Shown here piece after piece: positions 22,681 to 34,976 of a stretch of DNA of 64,000 bases. The stretch is from Arsenophonus endosymbiont of Aleurodicus floccissimus (GTDB lineage Bacteria > Pseudomonadota > Gammaproteobacteria > Enterobacterales > Enterobacteriaceae), in assembly GCF_900343025.1 (NCBI RefSeq), contig NZ_OUND01000006.1, forward strand, positions 1 through 64,000, read 5' to 3'. The position numbers were made by a program, and so were the translations under genes. The notes under the pieces were generated by a model. It made no database searches. It was not told the DNA's origin and was given only the letters and a program-made list of their open reading frames with translations. The first letter of the stretch is position 1; each line of letters begins with the position of its first letter.

Positions 22681-22753
22681 TAAGTAAACACTGGAAGCAA
22701 TGTTAGCAATGTCGTCCTTTCATATGATCCCAGAAAGGTTCATCCGAAAGTGC
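22655..22753 (-). ncRNA. ryhB: RyhB small RNA
   Basis: On the minus strand this segment carries the RyhB core almost unchanged: ACGACATTGCT, ACATTGCTTCCAGT and a TTTACTTA-like link, directly followed by the terminator hairpin TGCCAGC-CTAGC-GCTGGCA and AATTTTTTAAC. E. coli RyhB has ACGACAUUGCU, ACAUUGCUUCCAGU, AUUACUUA and GCCAGC...GCUGGC in the same order and spacing. RyhB is made under iron starvation and, with Hfq, shuts down mRNAs of iron-using proteins. The 5' end near 22753 is placed about 7 bases after a TTATCA/TATTAT-type -10 element; it is approximate. Length about 99 nt against 90 in E. coli. The 5' stem region (GGATGAACCTTTCTGGG) has diverged. Confidence 0.93.
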
Positions 22754-22759
22754 TTTAAT

Positions 22760-22778
22760 GATAATAGTTATCACTATT
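22760..22778 (-). promoter_or_regulatory. Fur box of ryhB
   Basis: On the minus strand AATAGTGATAACTATTATC matches the 19-bp Fur consensus at 15 positions and lies over the predicted -10 region just upstream of ryhB, as in E. coli. The same bases form a perfect inverted repeat (ATAATAGT/ACTATTAT, 22761-22780), consistent with a dimeric operator. A weaker GATAAT-rich stretch lies at about 22815-22840. The remainder of 22779-22958 has no gene. Confidence 0.82.
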
Positions 22779-22958
22779 ATTTGTAAAGTGATTTTTTAAT
22801 ATAAATGTAAAAAAATCATTCATAGTGATAATATATTAATAATTATAATATATTTTGATGGTTAATTTACAATTTCAAAACAATTGGTTTCATCGTTGAT
22901 AGCAAATGGCTAGATCACTTTAGCTGACAATATTAAGAATTTAACTATAATGAGATAG

Positions 22959-24152
22959 TTATGATTTTGTCAGGCTTTGAGCACACGTCCAAGCTGAACT
23001 CCATGCCCATTGAAAGTTATATCCGCCTAACCAACCAGTAACATCAATTACTTCACCAATAAAGTAGAGTCCGGCTATTTTTTCTGATTCCATCGTTTTT
23101 GAGGAAATACTGTTTGTATCAACGCCACCAAGTGTGACTTCTGCGGTACGGTAACCTTCTGTGCTATTTGGTTGTATCTGCCAGTTGTGTAGCATTTCTG
23201 CAATCGTATTTATCTGTTTCATATTGAGCTGTTTTAACGAGTTATCTGGGATTTTTTTTAATACTTGTAATGTCTCGATAAGTCGTTTAGGTAGATATTT
23301 TGTTAATAAGTTTTTTAACGATAGATTAGGATGAATGGTTTGTTCATGGATTAAACAATCGATAAGATTAATATTGGGAAATAAATTAATACTTATATGC
23401 TCCCCTGGTTGCCAGTAACTTGAGATTTGCAAAATAGCTGGGCCTGATAATCCTCTATGTGTAAATAGAAGATTTTCTTGGAATGTCATGGTATTTTGTG
23501 AACTGATTTTTACTGGAATAGCAATGCCAGAAAGTGTGTGTAAAACGTCAAGCAGCTCTTTATGTAATGTGAAAGGCACTAAAGCTGCTCGCGTCGGTTG
23601 GATGGTATGGCCAAATTGCTCAGCTATACGATAACCAAAAGGAGTTGCCCCCAATTTAGGCATTGAAAGGCCACCGCTAGCAACAATTAGGGCGTTTGAA
23701 CTAATAATTTTTTCATTAACGTAGACTAAAAATTTATTATCTATTTTTTTTATCTGAGTGATTTCGCTTTGCAAGCGTAAACTAACGCCAGCTAATTTAC
23801 ATTCAGTTAATAGTAAATCGATAATATCTTGTGCGCTATTGTCACAAAAAAGTTGACCTAATGTTTTTTCATGATAAGGGATATGATGTTTTTGTACTAA
23901 CTCAATAAAATCCCATTGAGTAAAGCGAGCCAGGGCTGACTTACAAAAATGGGGATTAGTAGATATATAAGCATTAGGATCAATATAAAGATTGGTGAAG
24001 TTGCATCGTCCGCCACCAGACATTAAAATTTTTCTACCCGCTTTTTTGCCATTATCCAATATCAGTACTTTTAACCCTTTTTGACCTGAATTGGCTGCAC
24101 AAAATAGACCGGCCGCTCCTGCACCTATAATGATTACGTCAAATTTTTCCAC
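22959..24152 (-). CDS. yhiN: BaiN/YhiN family FAD-dependent oxidoreductase
   Basis: This is a flavoprotein of the HI0933/BaiN-like family with no firmly established role in enterobacteria. The FAD-binding dinucleotide fold IIGAGAAGLFCAANSGQKG is at the N-terminus, followed by GRKILMSGGGRCNFTN (signature of this family), ALARFTQWDFIELV, VASGGLSMPKLGATPFGYRIA, LLFTHRGLSGPAILQISSYW and the C-terminal second FAD motif GLYFIGEVIDVTGWLGGYNFQWAWSSAW. The length of 397 residues is normal and the frame is intact. It is divergent from pitA; ryhB lies downstream on the same strand with its own promoter. Confidence 0.94.
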   Translation of the reverse strand: MEKFDVIIIGAGAAGLFCAANSGQKGLKVLILDNGKKAGRKILMSGGGRCNFTNLYIDPNAYISTNPHFCKSALARFTQWDFIELVQKHHIPYHEKTLGQLFCDNSAQDIIDLLLTECKLAGVSLRLQSEITQIKKIDNKFLVYVNEKIISSNALIVASGGLSMPKLGATPFGYRIAEQFGHTIQPTRAALVPFTLHKELLDVLHTLSGIAIPVKISSQNTMTFQENLLFTHRGLSGPAILQISSYWQPGEHISINLFPNINLIDCLIHEQTIHPNLSLKNLLTKYLPKRLIETLQVLKKIPDNSLKQLNMKQINTIAEMLHNWQIQPNSTEGYRTAEVTLGGVDTNSISSKTMESEKIAGLYFIGEVIDVTGWLGGYNFQWAWSSAWTCAQSLTKS

Positions 24153-24441
24153 AAAATTTCTTTTTTATCTGAAAAGATATTTATTAATAATACAAATAGC
24201 GCATTTTTTATTAAATAGCGTAAAATATTTATTACGATTTAAATTTGTGTGGATAAATGTTAGTAAGTACTAGAAATCCGCATATTTTTTATTTTATTAA
24301 CTTAATGAAAGTGAAGAATATTTTTGTTTTATTTGTTTTTTTGTCAATTAAAGTCAAAAAAGATGTAGATTTTGCTTCCACCGCTAACGTTTGTCACTGA
24401 TAATGCATTGAGTTTATATTCAACAAATTGGCTTAAGGTTT

Positions 24442-25929
24442 ATGCTACATTTATTTACTGGTTTGGATTTTTACACCGGTCTGTTATTAATACTAGCGCT
24501 ATTATTTGTGCTATTTTACGAAGTAATTAATGGTTTCCATGATACCGCAAATGCAGTAGCAACGGTTATCTATACTCGAGCAATGCGAGCTCAATTTGCG
24601 GTTGTTATGGCTGGTGTTTTTAACTTTTTTGGCGTTATTTTAGGTGGCTTGAGTGTTGCTTATGCTATTGTGCATTTATTGCCAACAGATCTTCTCTTGA
24701 ATGTAAGTTCTGCTCATGGCCTGGCAATGGTTTTTTCCATGCTATTGGCGGCCATTATTTGGAATTTGGGTACCTGGTATTTGGGGTTACCGGCTTCTAG
24801 TTCACATACATTAATAGGTGCCATTATTGGTGTTGGTTTAACCAATGCATTATTGACCGACTCCTCTATAGTCGATGCATTGAACATCCCAAAAGTGATT
24901 GAAATCTTTCTTTCCCTCATCCTTTCTCCTGCTATTGGTTTTGTTATAGCTGGATTGTTAATTTTCTTTTTACGCCGTTATTGGAGTGGTACGAAAAAAC
25001 GTCGTCGTATTCATTTAACACCGGCTGAGCGAGAGAAGAAAGATGGTAAAAGAAAACCCCCTTTTTGGACACGTACTACATTGATTTTATCTGCCGTTGG
25101 CGTCAGTTTTTCTCATGGTGCTAATGATGGTCAGAAGGGTATTGGTCTTATTATGTTGGTGTTAATTGGCGTGGCGCCTGCCGGGTTTGTGCTTAATATG
25201 AATGCCAGTGGTTATGATATAACTCGTACCCATGACGCGATAGTGCATCTACAACATTATTATGAAGAGCATCAGTCAGCGGTAAAACATATTGTTAATA
25301 AGTCACAACATGAGTCGGAATTGGAAATTTTAGATGAGAAATTCCATTGTGATAATTCACGTCCTATTACTGCGCTAAAACAGACATCACTGATGTTGAT
25401 GGATATTCAAAGTTATTCAGCACTAAAACCTGAGCAACGTAATCAAATGCGTCGATTATTAATGTGTTTATCTGATACAGCATTAGATGTAGCTAAACTA
25501 CCAGAGACGTCCTCTTCGGATGCTCGTTTTCTGCGTAACTTGAGTAACGATTTGCTTAATACAGTGGAGTATGCGCCACTGTGGATTATTATTGCCGTTG
25601 CTTTGGCGCTTTCTGTCGGTACTATGATTGGTTGGCAACGTGTTGCTATAACGATTGGTGAAAAGATTGGTAAAAAAGGTATGACTTATGCGCAAGGTGT
25701 TTCTGCTCAAGTTACTGCGGCAGTTTCCATTGGTGTTGCAAGTTATACTGGTATGCCTGTATCAACAACACAAGTTTTATCTTCTGCGGTAGCCGGTACA
25801 ATGGTTGTTGATGGTGGTGGTGTACAAGCTAAAATAATTAAAAATATATTACTGGCTTGGTTATTTACATTACCTATTTCTATTATACTTTCTGGTTTGT
25901 TTTATTGGATATCATTAAAACTTATATAG
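24442..25929 (+). CDS. pitA: low-affinity inorganic phosphate transporter PitA
   Basis: PitA imports metal-phosphate complexes with protons across the inner membrane. It has 495 residues (E. coli 499) with about ten hydrophobic segments and the two PHO-4 family repeats: [18 protein letters not shown] near residue 31, and [20 protein letters not shown] around 220, each with the family GxND-like signature. A hydrophilic central loop separates them. The conserved [15 protein letters not shown] and [13 protein letters not shown] pairs are both present. Intact, single gene with a strong terminator after it. The gap to yhiN (24153-24441) holds both divergent promoters. Confidence 0.97.
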   Translation: MLHLFTGLDFYTGLLLILALLFVLFYEVINGFHDTANAVATVIYTRAMRAQFAVVMAGVFNFFGVILGGLSVAYAIVHLLPTDLLLNVSSAHGLAMVFSMLLAAIIWNLGTWYLGLPASSSHTLIGAIIGVGLTNALLTDSSIVDALNIPKVIEIFLSLILSPAIGFVIAGLLIFFLRRYWSGTKKRRRIHLTPAEREKKDGKRKPPFWTRTTLILSAVGVSFSHGANDGQKGIGLIMLVLIGVAPAGFVLNMNASGYDITRTHDAIVHLQHYYEEHQSAVKHIVNKSQHESELEILDEKFHCDNSRPITALKQTSLMLMDIQSYSALKPEQRNQMRRLLMCLSDTALDVAKLPETSSSDARFLRNLSNDLLNTVEYAPLWIIIAVALALSVGTMIGWQRVAITIGEKIGKKGMTYAQGVSAQVTAAVSIGVASYTGMPVSTTQVLSSAVAGTMVVDGGGVQAKIIKNILLAWLFTLPISIILSGLFYWISLKLI

Positions 25930-25954
25930 ACATGTCAGATAAACTATATAACAA

Positions 25955-25991
25955 AAATAGTGATGCTTAATTTGGGCATCGCTATTTTTTT
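25955..25991 (+). terminator. intrinsic terminator of pitA
   Basis: AAATAGTGATGC pairs with GCATCGCTATTT (one G-T pair) around a short loop and runs into seven T residues, beginning about 25 bp after the pitA stop. Confidence 0.9.
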
Positions 25992-26056
25992 CATTGAATA
26001 ATATATTATCTATATCATTTAAATATTATTTGAGTCCATTAATATCACCAAATGGT

Positions 26057-26365
26057 CTATATTAAACTTATAAAAACAATAATACTTAATCCACTAATTA
26101 ACATAAATTGTTTGCGAATGCGTTCACAACGTAAAATAACTTCGGGATCGTGATGATTAGTGTATTGCTGAGTATTAATGTAACGGATTAGTTTTATATG
26201 CTTAGTCCATTGGCCATAGGCGGTACAGAATCCGTTGCCATCAACAGATTGATAGAGCAAGGGATCAGATTCCCGCAGAATAAAAAGTAATACTCGGATT
26301 GAGGAAAAATATCGCATCATATTTATGATGCAAAGTATACATAATGCCCAAAACCATACATGCAT
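26057..26365 (-). CDS. uspB: universal stress protein B
   Basis: UspB is a small inner-membrane protein induced in stationary phase and linked to ethanol resistance in E. coli. The 102 residues align well: [18 protein letters not shown] (first membrane segment), [27 protein letters not shown] and a C-terminal hydrophobic segment. It ends at SLI, about eight residues earlier than E. coli (SLIALMIWH), so the second membrane segment is slightly clipped. It may still be functional. It is divergent from uspA, as in E. coli. Confidence 0.9.
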   Translation of the reverse strand: MHVWFWALCILCIINMMRYFSSIRVLLFILRESDPLLYQSVDGNGFCTAYGQWTKHIKLIRYINTQQYTNHHDPEVILRCERIRKQFMLISGLSIIVFISLI

Positions 26366-26787
26366 ATTAAGATAATGACCTTAAAAAATACAGATTTAGC
26401 CGCTGATACTGTTTTTAGCAAGCGTAAAAGAAGATATATGCTTATGCTTATCTTATCAGTTGCCGGTTTATTTTAATTGTAGAATAATCTAACAACTTCA
26501 CAAAATGACCCATTAGGATTATTTTTATCGGTTTAATTTTTATGATGTGTATTTTTTAATAAATAATTAACATCTTCAACACTATGATTTTTATGCTAAA
26601 TTATGTAAAATTTAACTAATTTGGTCTATGCTAATTATTCAGAAGGTATCCATTTTTCATAATTTAATGGGTAAAATTTTTATTAAACTATGTTCAAGAT
26701 GATATTAGACTATCAGGTTTGACCGCTAAGTACTTATCATAAAAACTGGTGTTCTTTTTTAACAGCTACGTTTGAAAGGAGCTAGAT
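26366..26787. other. uspB-uspA divergent promoter region
   Basis: About 420 bp, AT-rich, with no supported ORF. It must hold both usp promoters; I cannot place -10/-35 elements with confidence. The uspA ribosome-binding site is AAAGGAG, 7 bp before its ATG. Confidence 0.5.
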
Positions 26788-27219
26788 ATGGCTTACAAAC
26801 ATATTCTTGTTACAGTTGATTTATCCCCAGAAAGTAAAGTTTTAGTCGATAAAGCTGTCTCCATGGCAAAACCTTATAATGCAAAAGTTTCTTTAATTCA
26901 TGTTGATGTAAATTATTCTGATCTTTATACCGGCTTGATTGATGTAAATCTTGGTGATATGGAGCACCGTATCACTAAGGAAACTCACTATGCATTGACC
27001 AAATTAGCCAAAGAAGCTGATTATAAGATTGAAAAAGAATTGAGTGGTCGAGGTGATCTTGGGCAGGTTTTGGTTGATGCAATCAAGGAATACAAGGTAG
27101 ATTTAGTTGTTTGTGGTCATCATCAAGATTTCTGGAGTAAGTTAATGTCTTCGGCTCGCCAGCTGATTAATATTGTTCATGTTGATATGTTAATTGTGCC
27201 ATTAAAAGATAGTGATTGA
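26788..27219 (+). CDS. uspA: universal stress protein A
   Basis: UspA is a cytoplasmic homodimer produced on growth arrest. The 143-residue protein aligns along its full length with E. coli Usp[67 protein letters not shown], and [12 protein letters not shown]. As in E. coli UspA, the canonical ATP-binding G-2x-G-9x-G(S/T) motif is not preserved. A good ribosome-binding site precedes the start and a terminator follows. Intact. Confidence 0.97.
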   Translation: MAYKHILVTVDLSPESKVLVDKAVSMAKPYNAKVSLIHVDVNYSDLYTGLIDVNLGDMEHRITKETHYALTKLAKEADYKIEKELSGRGDLGQVLVDAIKEYKVDLVVCGHHQDFWSKLMSSARQLINIVHVDMLIVPLKDSD

Positions 27220-27254
27220 TAATATTTATTGCCAAATCAATTTTTTCAATAAAA

Positions 27255-27280
27255 ATACTTGATTATTCAAGTGTTTTTTT
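27255..27280 (+). terminator. intrinsic terminator of uspA
   Basis: ATACTTGA-TTAT-TCAAGTGT (8-bp stem with one G-T pair, 4-base loop) runs directly into a T-run, about 35 bp after the uspA stop. Confidence 0.82.
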
Positions 27281-27476
27281 ATTAATTTTCGATAAATTAA
27301 ATCGACTTATATTTTGCCAGAAAATGTGATTAAGACACAAAAAATCTCATTAAAAATAGAGATAAATTAGTGATATATTTAATAAGTAAATTCACACTTA
27401 GCAGGTCATTCTGCAAAAATAAATGTTAATAAGTATGAAAATATCTTAATTTATCTTTTAATCTAAGGAATTTTGT

Positions 27477-28818
<1,342 letters not shown>

Positions 28819-28989
28819 TAAATCAATAGCGATAGGGCAAATTAAAAACTAATTATATCTCTTAATACTAGTAAAATTCTGAATATTATTTTGCTTATTG
28901 AACATCACCCGCAACTATCCTTTTCAGGCGATGTTGTTAGCAAAAATTTGTCGATTATTATTTATCCTATTAGCTGACCTATAGTTATA

Positions 28990-30329
28990 TTAATCTTCAT
29001 TTAGACTCATATGTAGGTGATCAATTAAAGGTTTAAACAAGTAATTTAGTAGCGACCGTTCGCCAGTACAAATAAAAAATTTCACTGGCATTCCTGGTTT
29101 GATGGTTAACTGATTTAGGCGTTGACGATTTTCATCATTTACTTGAACCTGTAATAAATAATAGGGCTCGCCAGTCTGTTCATTAAGTAGACTATCAGCA
29201 GAAATCATCGTCACTTTGCCTTCCACTTTAGGGGTCGTACTTTAATTAAATGTAGTAAATTGTAACTTTACCGGTAAACCTAATTTCACTTGATCAATCA
29301 AGTGTACCGGAACCCTTGCATCAACTAATAGTGGTTGATCATCAAGAACAATCTCCATCATTTTTTTTCCGGCAGCGATTACGCCGCCTTCAGTAAAAAT
29401 TGACATACCAATTATGGTGCCAGCAATCGGGGCACGTATTTGAGAATTATTCAGCATGAACTTCGCTTTAACAAGTTGACTGTTGGTATGATTAATCTTA
29501 GTTTGTATGTCTGATAGTTGGGCATGAACATCTTTTTGTTATTCTTGTTGGAGTTTTTCGCTAAGCAGTTTTTGTTCTAATATTTGATGTTGGATGCGAC
29601 TAATATCACCAAGTGTTTGCGCTAAATTACCATCGACTTCAGTATATTTATTTTCAGTTTCTAGTAATGTATTGCGAGCAATATAGCCGTTTTTTTCTAA
29701 TTCCCTTAATCCTTCTAATTATTGCAATAACATAGTAAGCTGCGTTTTTTGGCTCTTTGCTTTTTGTTGTTGGGCATATAAAGTAGCGTTCAATCCAGTT
29801 ATTTTTTCTTTAATGCTGGCTAACTCTAATTGTAAAACTTGATATTGGTTTTCCAGCAATTGTTGATTTAATTGAATAAGTTCGCTTACATTATGTTCCT
29901 TCATTTCACTTTGCAAAGCGGGTGAGAAAATCAACCGTTTTTTTGCCCTGCTGTTCAGCTAATAAGCGGGCTTCTCTTACTAACAGTTCGTGGTATTGTT
30001 TTAGTTTTATATTGTATTCTGCATGCACTTCAACGGTATTGAGTGTTAAAAGAATTTGTCCTGCTTGTACTTTTCCACCATTATTAACGGATAGTTGTTC
30101 GATGATCCCGCCGTATTGATGTTGAATAGTTTTATGATTGCCTGCCACAATCACATTACCTGATACAGGAACCCCTTTATCTAAGGTAGCCAGTGCTGAC
30201 CATAATAAAAAGCCACCAAATCCAATAGTCACTAATGACCAGCCTAAGTATACAGCTCGTTTTTCATTACTGATTAATTTGTCTGTTTAAGATAGGAGAT
30301 GATTTGTGATATTTAGCTTGTGCTGACAT
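28990..30329 (-). pseudogene. HlyD/PrtE-type type I secretion adaptor, degraded
   Basis: This is the periplasmic adaptor (membrane fusion protein) of a type I secretion system. One membrane segment (TIGFGGFLLWSALATLDKGVPVSG), a lipoyl-like half (HQYGGIIEQLSVNNGGKVQAGQILLTL), a long coiled coil, and the returning barrel-sandwich half (NNSQIRAPIAGTIIGMSIFTEGGVIAAG) with VEGKVTMISADSLLNEQTGEPYYLLQV are clear. The order and wording resemble PrtE/AprE adaptors of protease exporters. Frameshifts or stops occur near 30280, 29920, 29718, 29540 and 29240. It follows the ABC gene as in prtDE operons; no outer-membrane TolC-like gene follows before gdhA. Confidence 0.9.
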
Positions 30330-30379
30330 ATTTTTTTCCATTAATTGCTATTATTTTTACAGACTGAAATATTGAAGGA

Positions 30380-31953
30380 TCACGTTGTTAGTTGTGACGT
30401 TTTATGTTCATTTAATAATGTTTGTGGTGTTCCAAAATGTGGTGACATTCCGACTTGTAAAATTAGCACATGCACTACATATCTGAGCAGAAAAGGGCGA
30501 TGGGTAATTATAATAAGGGTGCAATGTTGTTTTTTTAAGTTCTTCAATCGCGAGGAACAGGGCTTTATCTCCTTCGCTATCAAGATTAGAGTTAGGCTCA
30601 TCGAGAATAATTAAACGGGGAAGGCCATAAATAGCTCGCGCCAAAGCTAATCACTGTTTTTGTCCGCCAGATAAGCCACGGCCGTACTCGCCTAATTGAG
30701 TGTCATATCCATTAGGTAAAGTCAGAATTAAGTCATTCACGCGGGGGCAATTTTAGCGGCAGTAATTACTTTGTCTACGTCAATTTCAGCAAAACGAGCA
30801 ATATTTTTTGTGATTGTACCATCGAATAATTGTATATCTTGCGGTAGATAACCAATGTGAGGCCCTAAAATTTCTCTATCCATTTGGTGAATATTTGCAC
30901 CATCCAACCTAAGGTAGGAGGAAGCGCGCCGACAAGTATCCGAGCTAATGTCGATTTCCATGCACCAGATGCGCCAATAATAGCCAATGTTTGGCCAGCA
31001 GAGAGTGAAAATTGGATATCAAATAATAGCGGTGGATATTCAGGATCAGGGCGGTAGAGAACATTTTCAACGCTTAATTCGCCAGTTGGCGCAGGTAAAG
31101 TTATCACTTGTTTACGGGGAGGATGTTGTTTGAATAACTGATTTAAGCGTAGATAAGCCTGTTTGGGATTATTATATTGTTTGCTAACAGCGATAAGTTG
31201 GTCGATCGGGCTGAGGACACGTCCCACCAGAATAGAACTGGCGATCATCATACCTGCGGTCAATTCATTATTAGTGGCTAACCAGGCGCCCATGCCTAAT
31301 ACCAAAGATTGCAGTATCAAACGTGAGGTTTTTGACCATGCGCTGGTGGCTGAAGTTCTTTCGCTGGCTAATTTCTGTTGGGATAAAAAAGCGTGATGGT
31401 AGCAGTGGTTTATGAGTGTAACGTTGATTCAGCCAGGTTAATAGGGAAATAAAAGTTGCGCCACCTAAGGCTAGATAGCCTAACCATGGATGGAGTAAAA
31501 ACACCACACAGAGGAAAAAGAGAAACCAAGGCGCCCGCATCAAATAAAGCAAATAGAGCTTTCCCTGTTACGAATTGGCGTAGTGTTGTGAGATCACTTA
31601 ACGCTTGGCTAGCTTGTGAGTCACTATATTTTAAGCTTTGCTGGTACGCTGCATTGAATACCGATTGATTAACTGATAGGTTTAGGCCTGTGCTAATACG
31701 TATAACAATCAGATTACGTACCCATTCTAGTACGCCAATAAATAAATGCAAATAACAAGTAGTGTCAACATTAATAACGTTTATTATTTGACGCCAAGAC
31801 ACGATCATAAACTTGTAACATATAAGTAGAGGGGGCTAGCATCAGTATATTAATGATAGCGGTAAATATTCCAATACTATAAAACGCTTTTTTATATGTT
31901 TTTATTTCATTAATTAATATATTGCTATTTTTAGTTTTTGAATTATCTGTCAT
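30380..31953 (-). pseudogene. PrtD-type type I secretion ABC exporter, degraded
   Basis: The N-terminus [39 protein letters not shown] is typical of PrtD/AprD permease-ATPases. Membrane-domain pieces (SDLTTLRQFVTGKALFALFDA, GMGAWLATNNELTAGMMIASSILVGRVLSPIDQLI) and ATPase pieces follow: a P-loop altered to GASGAWKST (W for G), [19 protein letters not shown], signature LSGGQKQ and Walker B LIILDEP. Frameshifts and stops at about 31775, 31530, 31400, 30900, 30740 and 30650 make it non-functional. Together with the adaptor downstream and the protease upstream it formed one operon. Confidence 0.92.
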
Positions 31954-32114
31954 GCTATTCCCATTTTATTTTTATAATATTCAATCCTAATATTCATTAT
32001 GTAAATAATTAAAATATTAGAAAATGTTTTTCATTTTTCAATCTGGTTAAAATTAATATGACAATTTTAAAATTAGTAAACGATGTTATTTTTATTAGGT
32101 TATATTACCTATTC

Positions 32115-34791
32115 CTATAGATAAATAGCGTTGTCATAAATAACCGTTTCATTATCATTCCCTATATTTTGATTAATTTCAACCTGATAATCAGAATAGT
32201 CCATATCCGAATGTTGTCTATGATAAATATTATTTTCATTATATTTACTATCGGATAATGGTGGATAGGAAGGATTATGGCTGAAGGACTTGTTCTTATA
32301 AAGAATGTCAGTGCTAATTTTTTTGTCAGGACTTTTATTAACTGGCTGATGGTCATTTGTTGTTAAATTAATTTTTTATAGTCGGTATATCCGTGATTTG
32401 TATTGCCAAAGTCACCATAACCTTGATCGAACACTATTACCTCTTCAATAATATCAACTTGTGGAGAATAAGAGGCGAGAAAATCCTTGAAACTGTAGTT
32501 ATAATCAATGGAAAAGAAAATATAACCTTGAAAATTATGGTGATCATTAGATAACATGCCAATGTCGGCGCCATTATAAAATATTTTTACTTTAATAGAA
32601 TATTTATAACTATCAGAAATTCTTACTATATCATTATTTTCATTTCTTGGAATTTGATAATCATTTGGATCGTATTTAAGTTTAAAAAGAGAACCATCTG
32701 GATATTTGCCAAAGTTTATTAAGCCAATATTAAGATGGTTATTTGAGTGATCTTTTTTTTTTCGTATCGGTTGGCAAAAATGGAATCGATAAGTCTATAT
32801 TCATTGGGTATGTCAGTATATTCAGTACCCTCTTTGTCACACACTGCAAGTTTATAGGCGTCGTCTTTTTTTATTAATTTTAGATATGTTATTTATTTTA
32901 GTAATTGATAACGAATATTTCTGCCATGATCATGAATAAATAACTCACTGCCATCAATAATATTATTATTTTGGTCGATTATTTCTTCAGTAATATAAAA
33001 TCCTGTCGTCTTGAAATTATAAATTACTTTATCATCTTTATAAATCACCGCTTCGTATACATCATCATCTATGTTTGAACTTCCTTTATTGTCTAATAAT
33101 TTACCCTTTTTAATCGTGTACGGCGGTTGTTCTTGTGAAGTTGCAATATTGGGCTAATGGGGAATCTTTATGATTGTATATTTTGGTACCGTTGAGTTGT
33201 GATGATAGCAGATCTTTTTGCTGAATATGATTGATACTGGGGCTTAGTAACTCATTTTTATGTAAATGTGGCTGACAAAATATGGGTTTTTATGAACTTC
33301 TCTACCATCTATCAAAGAAGCTTTATATTGTATCTCCTCTTTTTCAACAGCCAGATAACTTGCTACCATAACTTGTATGGAGATTATGAAACGCATTGGA
33401 AAAAACAAAGGATTCTTGCTGTTAGCCATCAATTTGTTTGAAGAAACCAGTTTCGCTAAGTAATTCGCTAACTTTTTCTTCTCCATCATATAAAGATAAT
33501 GCACTCACCATACCCTGCCAGAGTTTTTTTACATTGAAAATAGTACCTAAAGGTTTATTGGCTAAGTTCATATTAGTTAGCTCATTAGGGTTAATCTCTA
33601 TTAATTGAGCAATTATTTCATTTACTCTTTTTTCAGTTATTTTTCCATCGAAAATTTGTTGATCGTATTTTGAGTTTATGTTGATATTCATAACTATCGG
33701 TAAAATATTTAGTACCATCTTCATTGGTAAACAATAATTTAATTTCATTGTTATTATTTTCAATTAATTTTAAATAGTGATAATCACCGGTTATTTTGAT
33801 ATCGAAATAGTCTCTAGATGCTGCATTATAGCAACGAATATAATTACCATAACCTGTGTATTCTACAGTAGCAAAAAATTCTTTTTTTTCTAAACTTTTT
33901 ATATCGGTGGTATAATAATTTATATTTTTAATTTCACCATCTATTATTTCTTTTTTGCTAGTAATAAATTCACCTTTAGTCACTTCTAAAGCATTTATTT
34001 TTTGCACGGCATTATTACTATTATTTTAATTAAGCCAATTTTTAAAATTATCATTTTCATTTTCATTTTCAATTAGCTCTAAATATTGTTCTGGATTTTC
34101 ATTATGTAAAATATTTTTTAACAATTCAGGTTTTTTTGCTTTTAAATACATAGTGAGAGCAAGACCTACTTTATAAAACTTGAAATTTTTATGAAAGTCA
34201 TTTGAATATTTTAATTTTAAGAACTCAGATATATTTTTTGATTTTATTTCATCTTCAGTTAGGTCAATACTATTTGCTTTGGCATTAAATTTATTATCTG
34301 AAAAATATTCAATATAATCAGCGATGCCCTCTTTTAATATGGTAGGTAAGTGAGCTTCATTAGCTATATTTATATTAGTTAAATAATGAGTAAACTCATG
34401 TTTAAGATTAAAAACATTGCCCTGTTGATATACATATATGGTCGGTGAATTTCCTGAATAAAATTTACCACTTTCGGTTCCTAAACCTTTTTCTTTACCA
34501 TAATTTTGGTAATCTTATTTATTATCGAATATATATATTTCAAATGGCTTTTCGCTTGATTTAAGGTCTTTTAAATCAGCAAAAATTTTAAAATCATTTA
34601 CAGCCTGTTAGAGCTCTTTAATTATTTTATTTTGTTTTTTTGGGAGGGATTTTTATAATTAAGAATAACTTTTATTTTTTCTGTTATGGTTATTTCTTGT
34701 TTTGAGGTTTTGGTGTTGAAATAATAAAATGTATACTGTTGTTTTATTTTATGATCAGCAAATTATCTCCAATATTATTAACAATATCCAT
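32115..34791 (-). pseudogene. large M9-collagenase-like metalloprotease, probable type I secretion cargo, degraded
   Basis: Reading across stops gives a protein of up to about 890 residues. Near 34430-34330 the zinc site HEFTHYL is followed 23 residues after the first His by KEGIADYIEYF, matching the HEYTHYL...QEGxAEFF arrangement of M9 (collagenase) gluzincins with a shorter spacer. A Glu/Asn-rich helical part follows, then repeated short beta-rich units of the YxIRxYNAASRDYFDI and GELFIHDHGRNIRYQL type. The C-terminus ends NDNETVIYDNAIYL. There is no N-terminal signal peptide (MDIVNNIGDNLLII), which fits type I export. TAA codons and shifts occur at many places (for example near 34745, 34610, 34515, 34025, 33650, 32900, 32365). 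Family assignment rests on the zinc site and is moderate. Confidence 0.7.
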
Positions 34792-34976
34792 TTAAACAAT
34801 TACATTTGTTTTAAGGTTATTACAAGTTTATTTTAATGTTTATAATATGAATATTATTTTAAAAAAATGGTATTTTTAGAACAATAAATAAGGGATATTT
34901 TTATAAAAGAGTTAATATTGATATAATATTTGGCTTTTTATCAACATTTTTGGTTATTTATTATTTTTATTAATAT

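Noticed and set aside
28901..28937. Hairpin AACATC(A/G)CC between gdhA and the secretion adaptor as a terminator
   Set aside because: The stem is fair, but no T-run follows on either strand and the loop is long; kept only as an observation.
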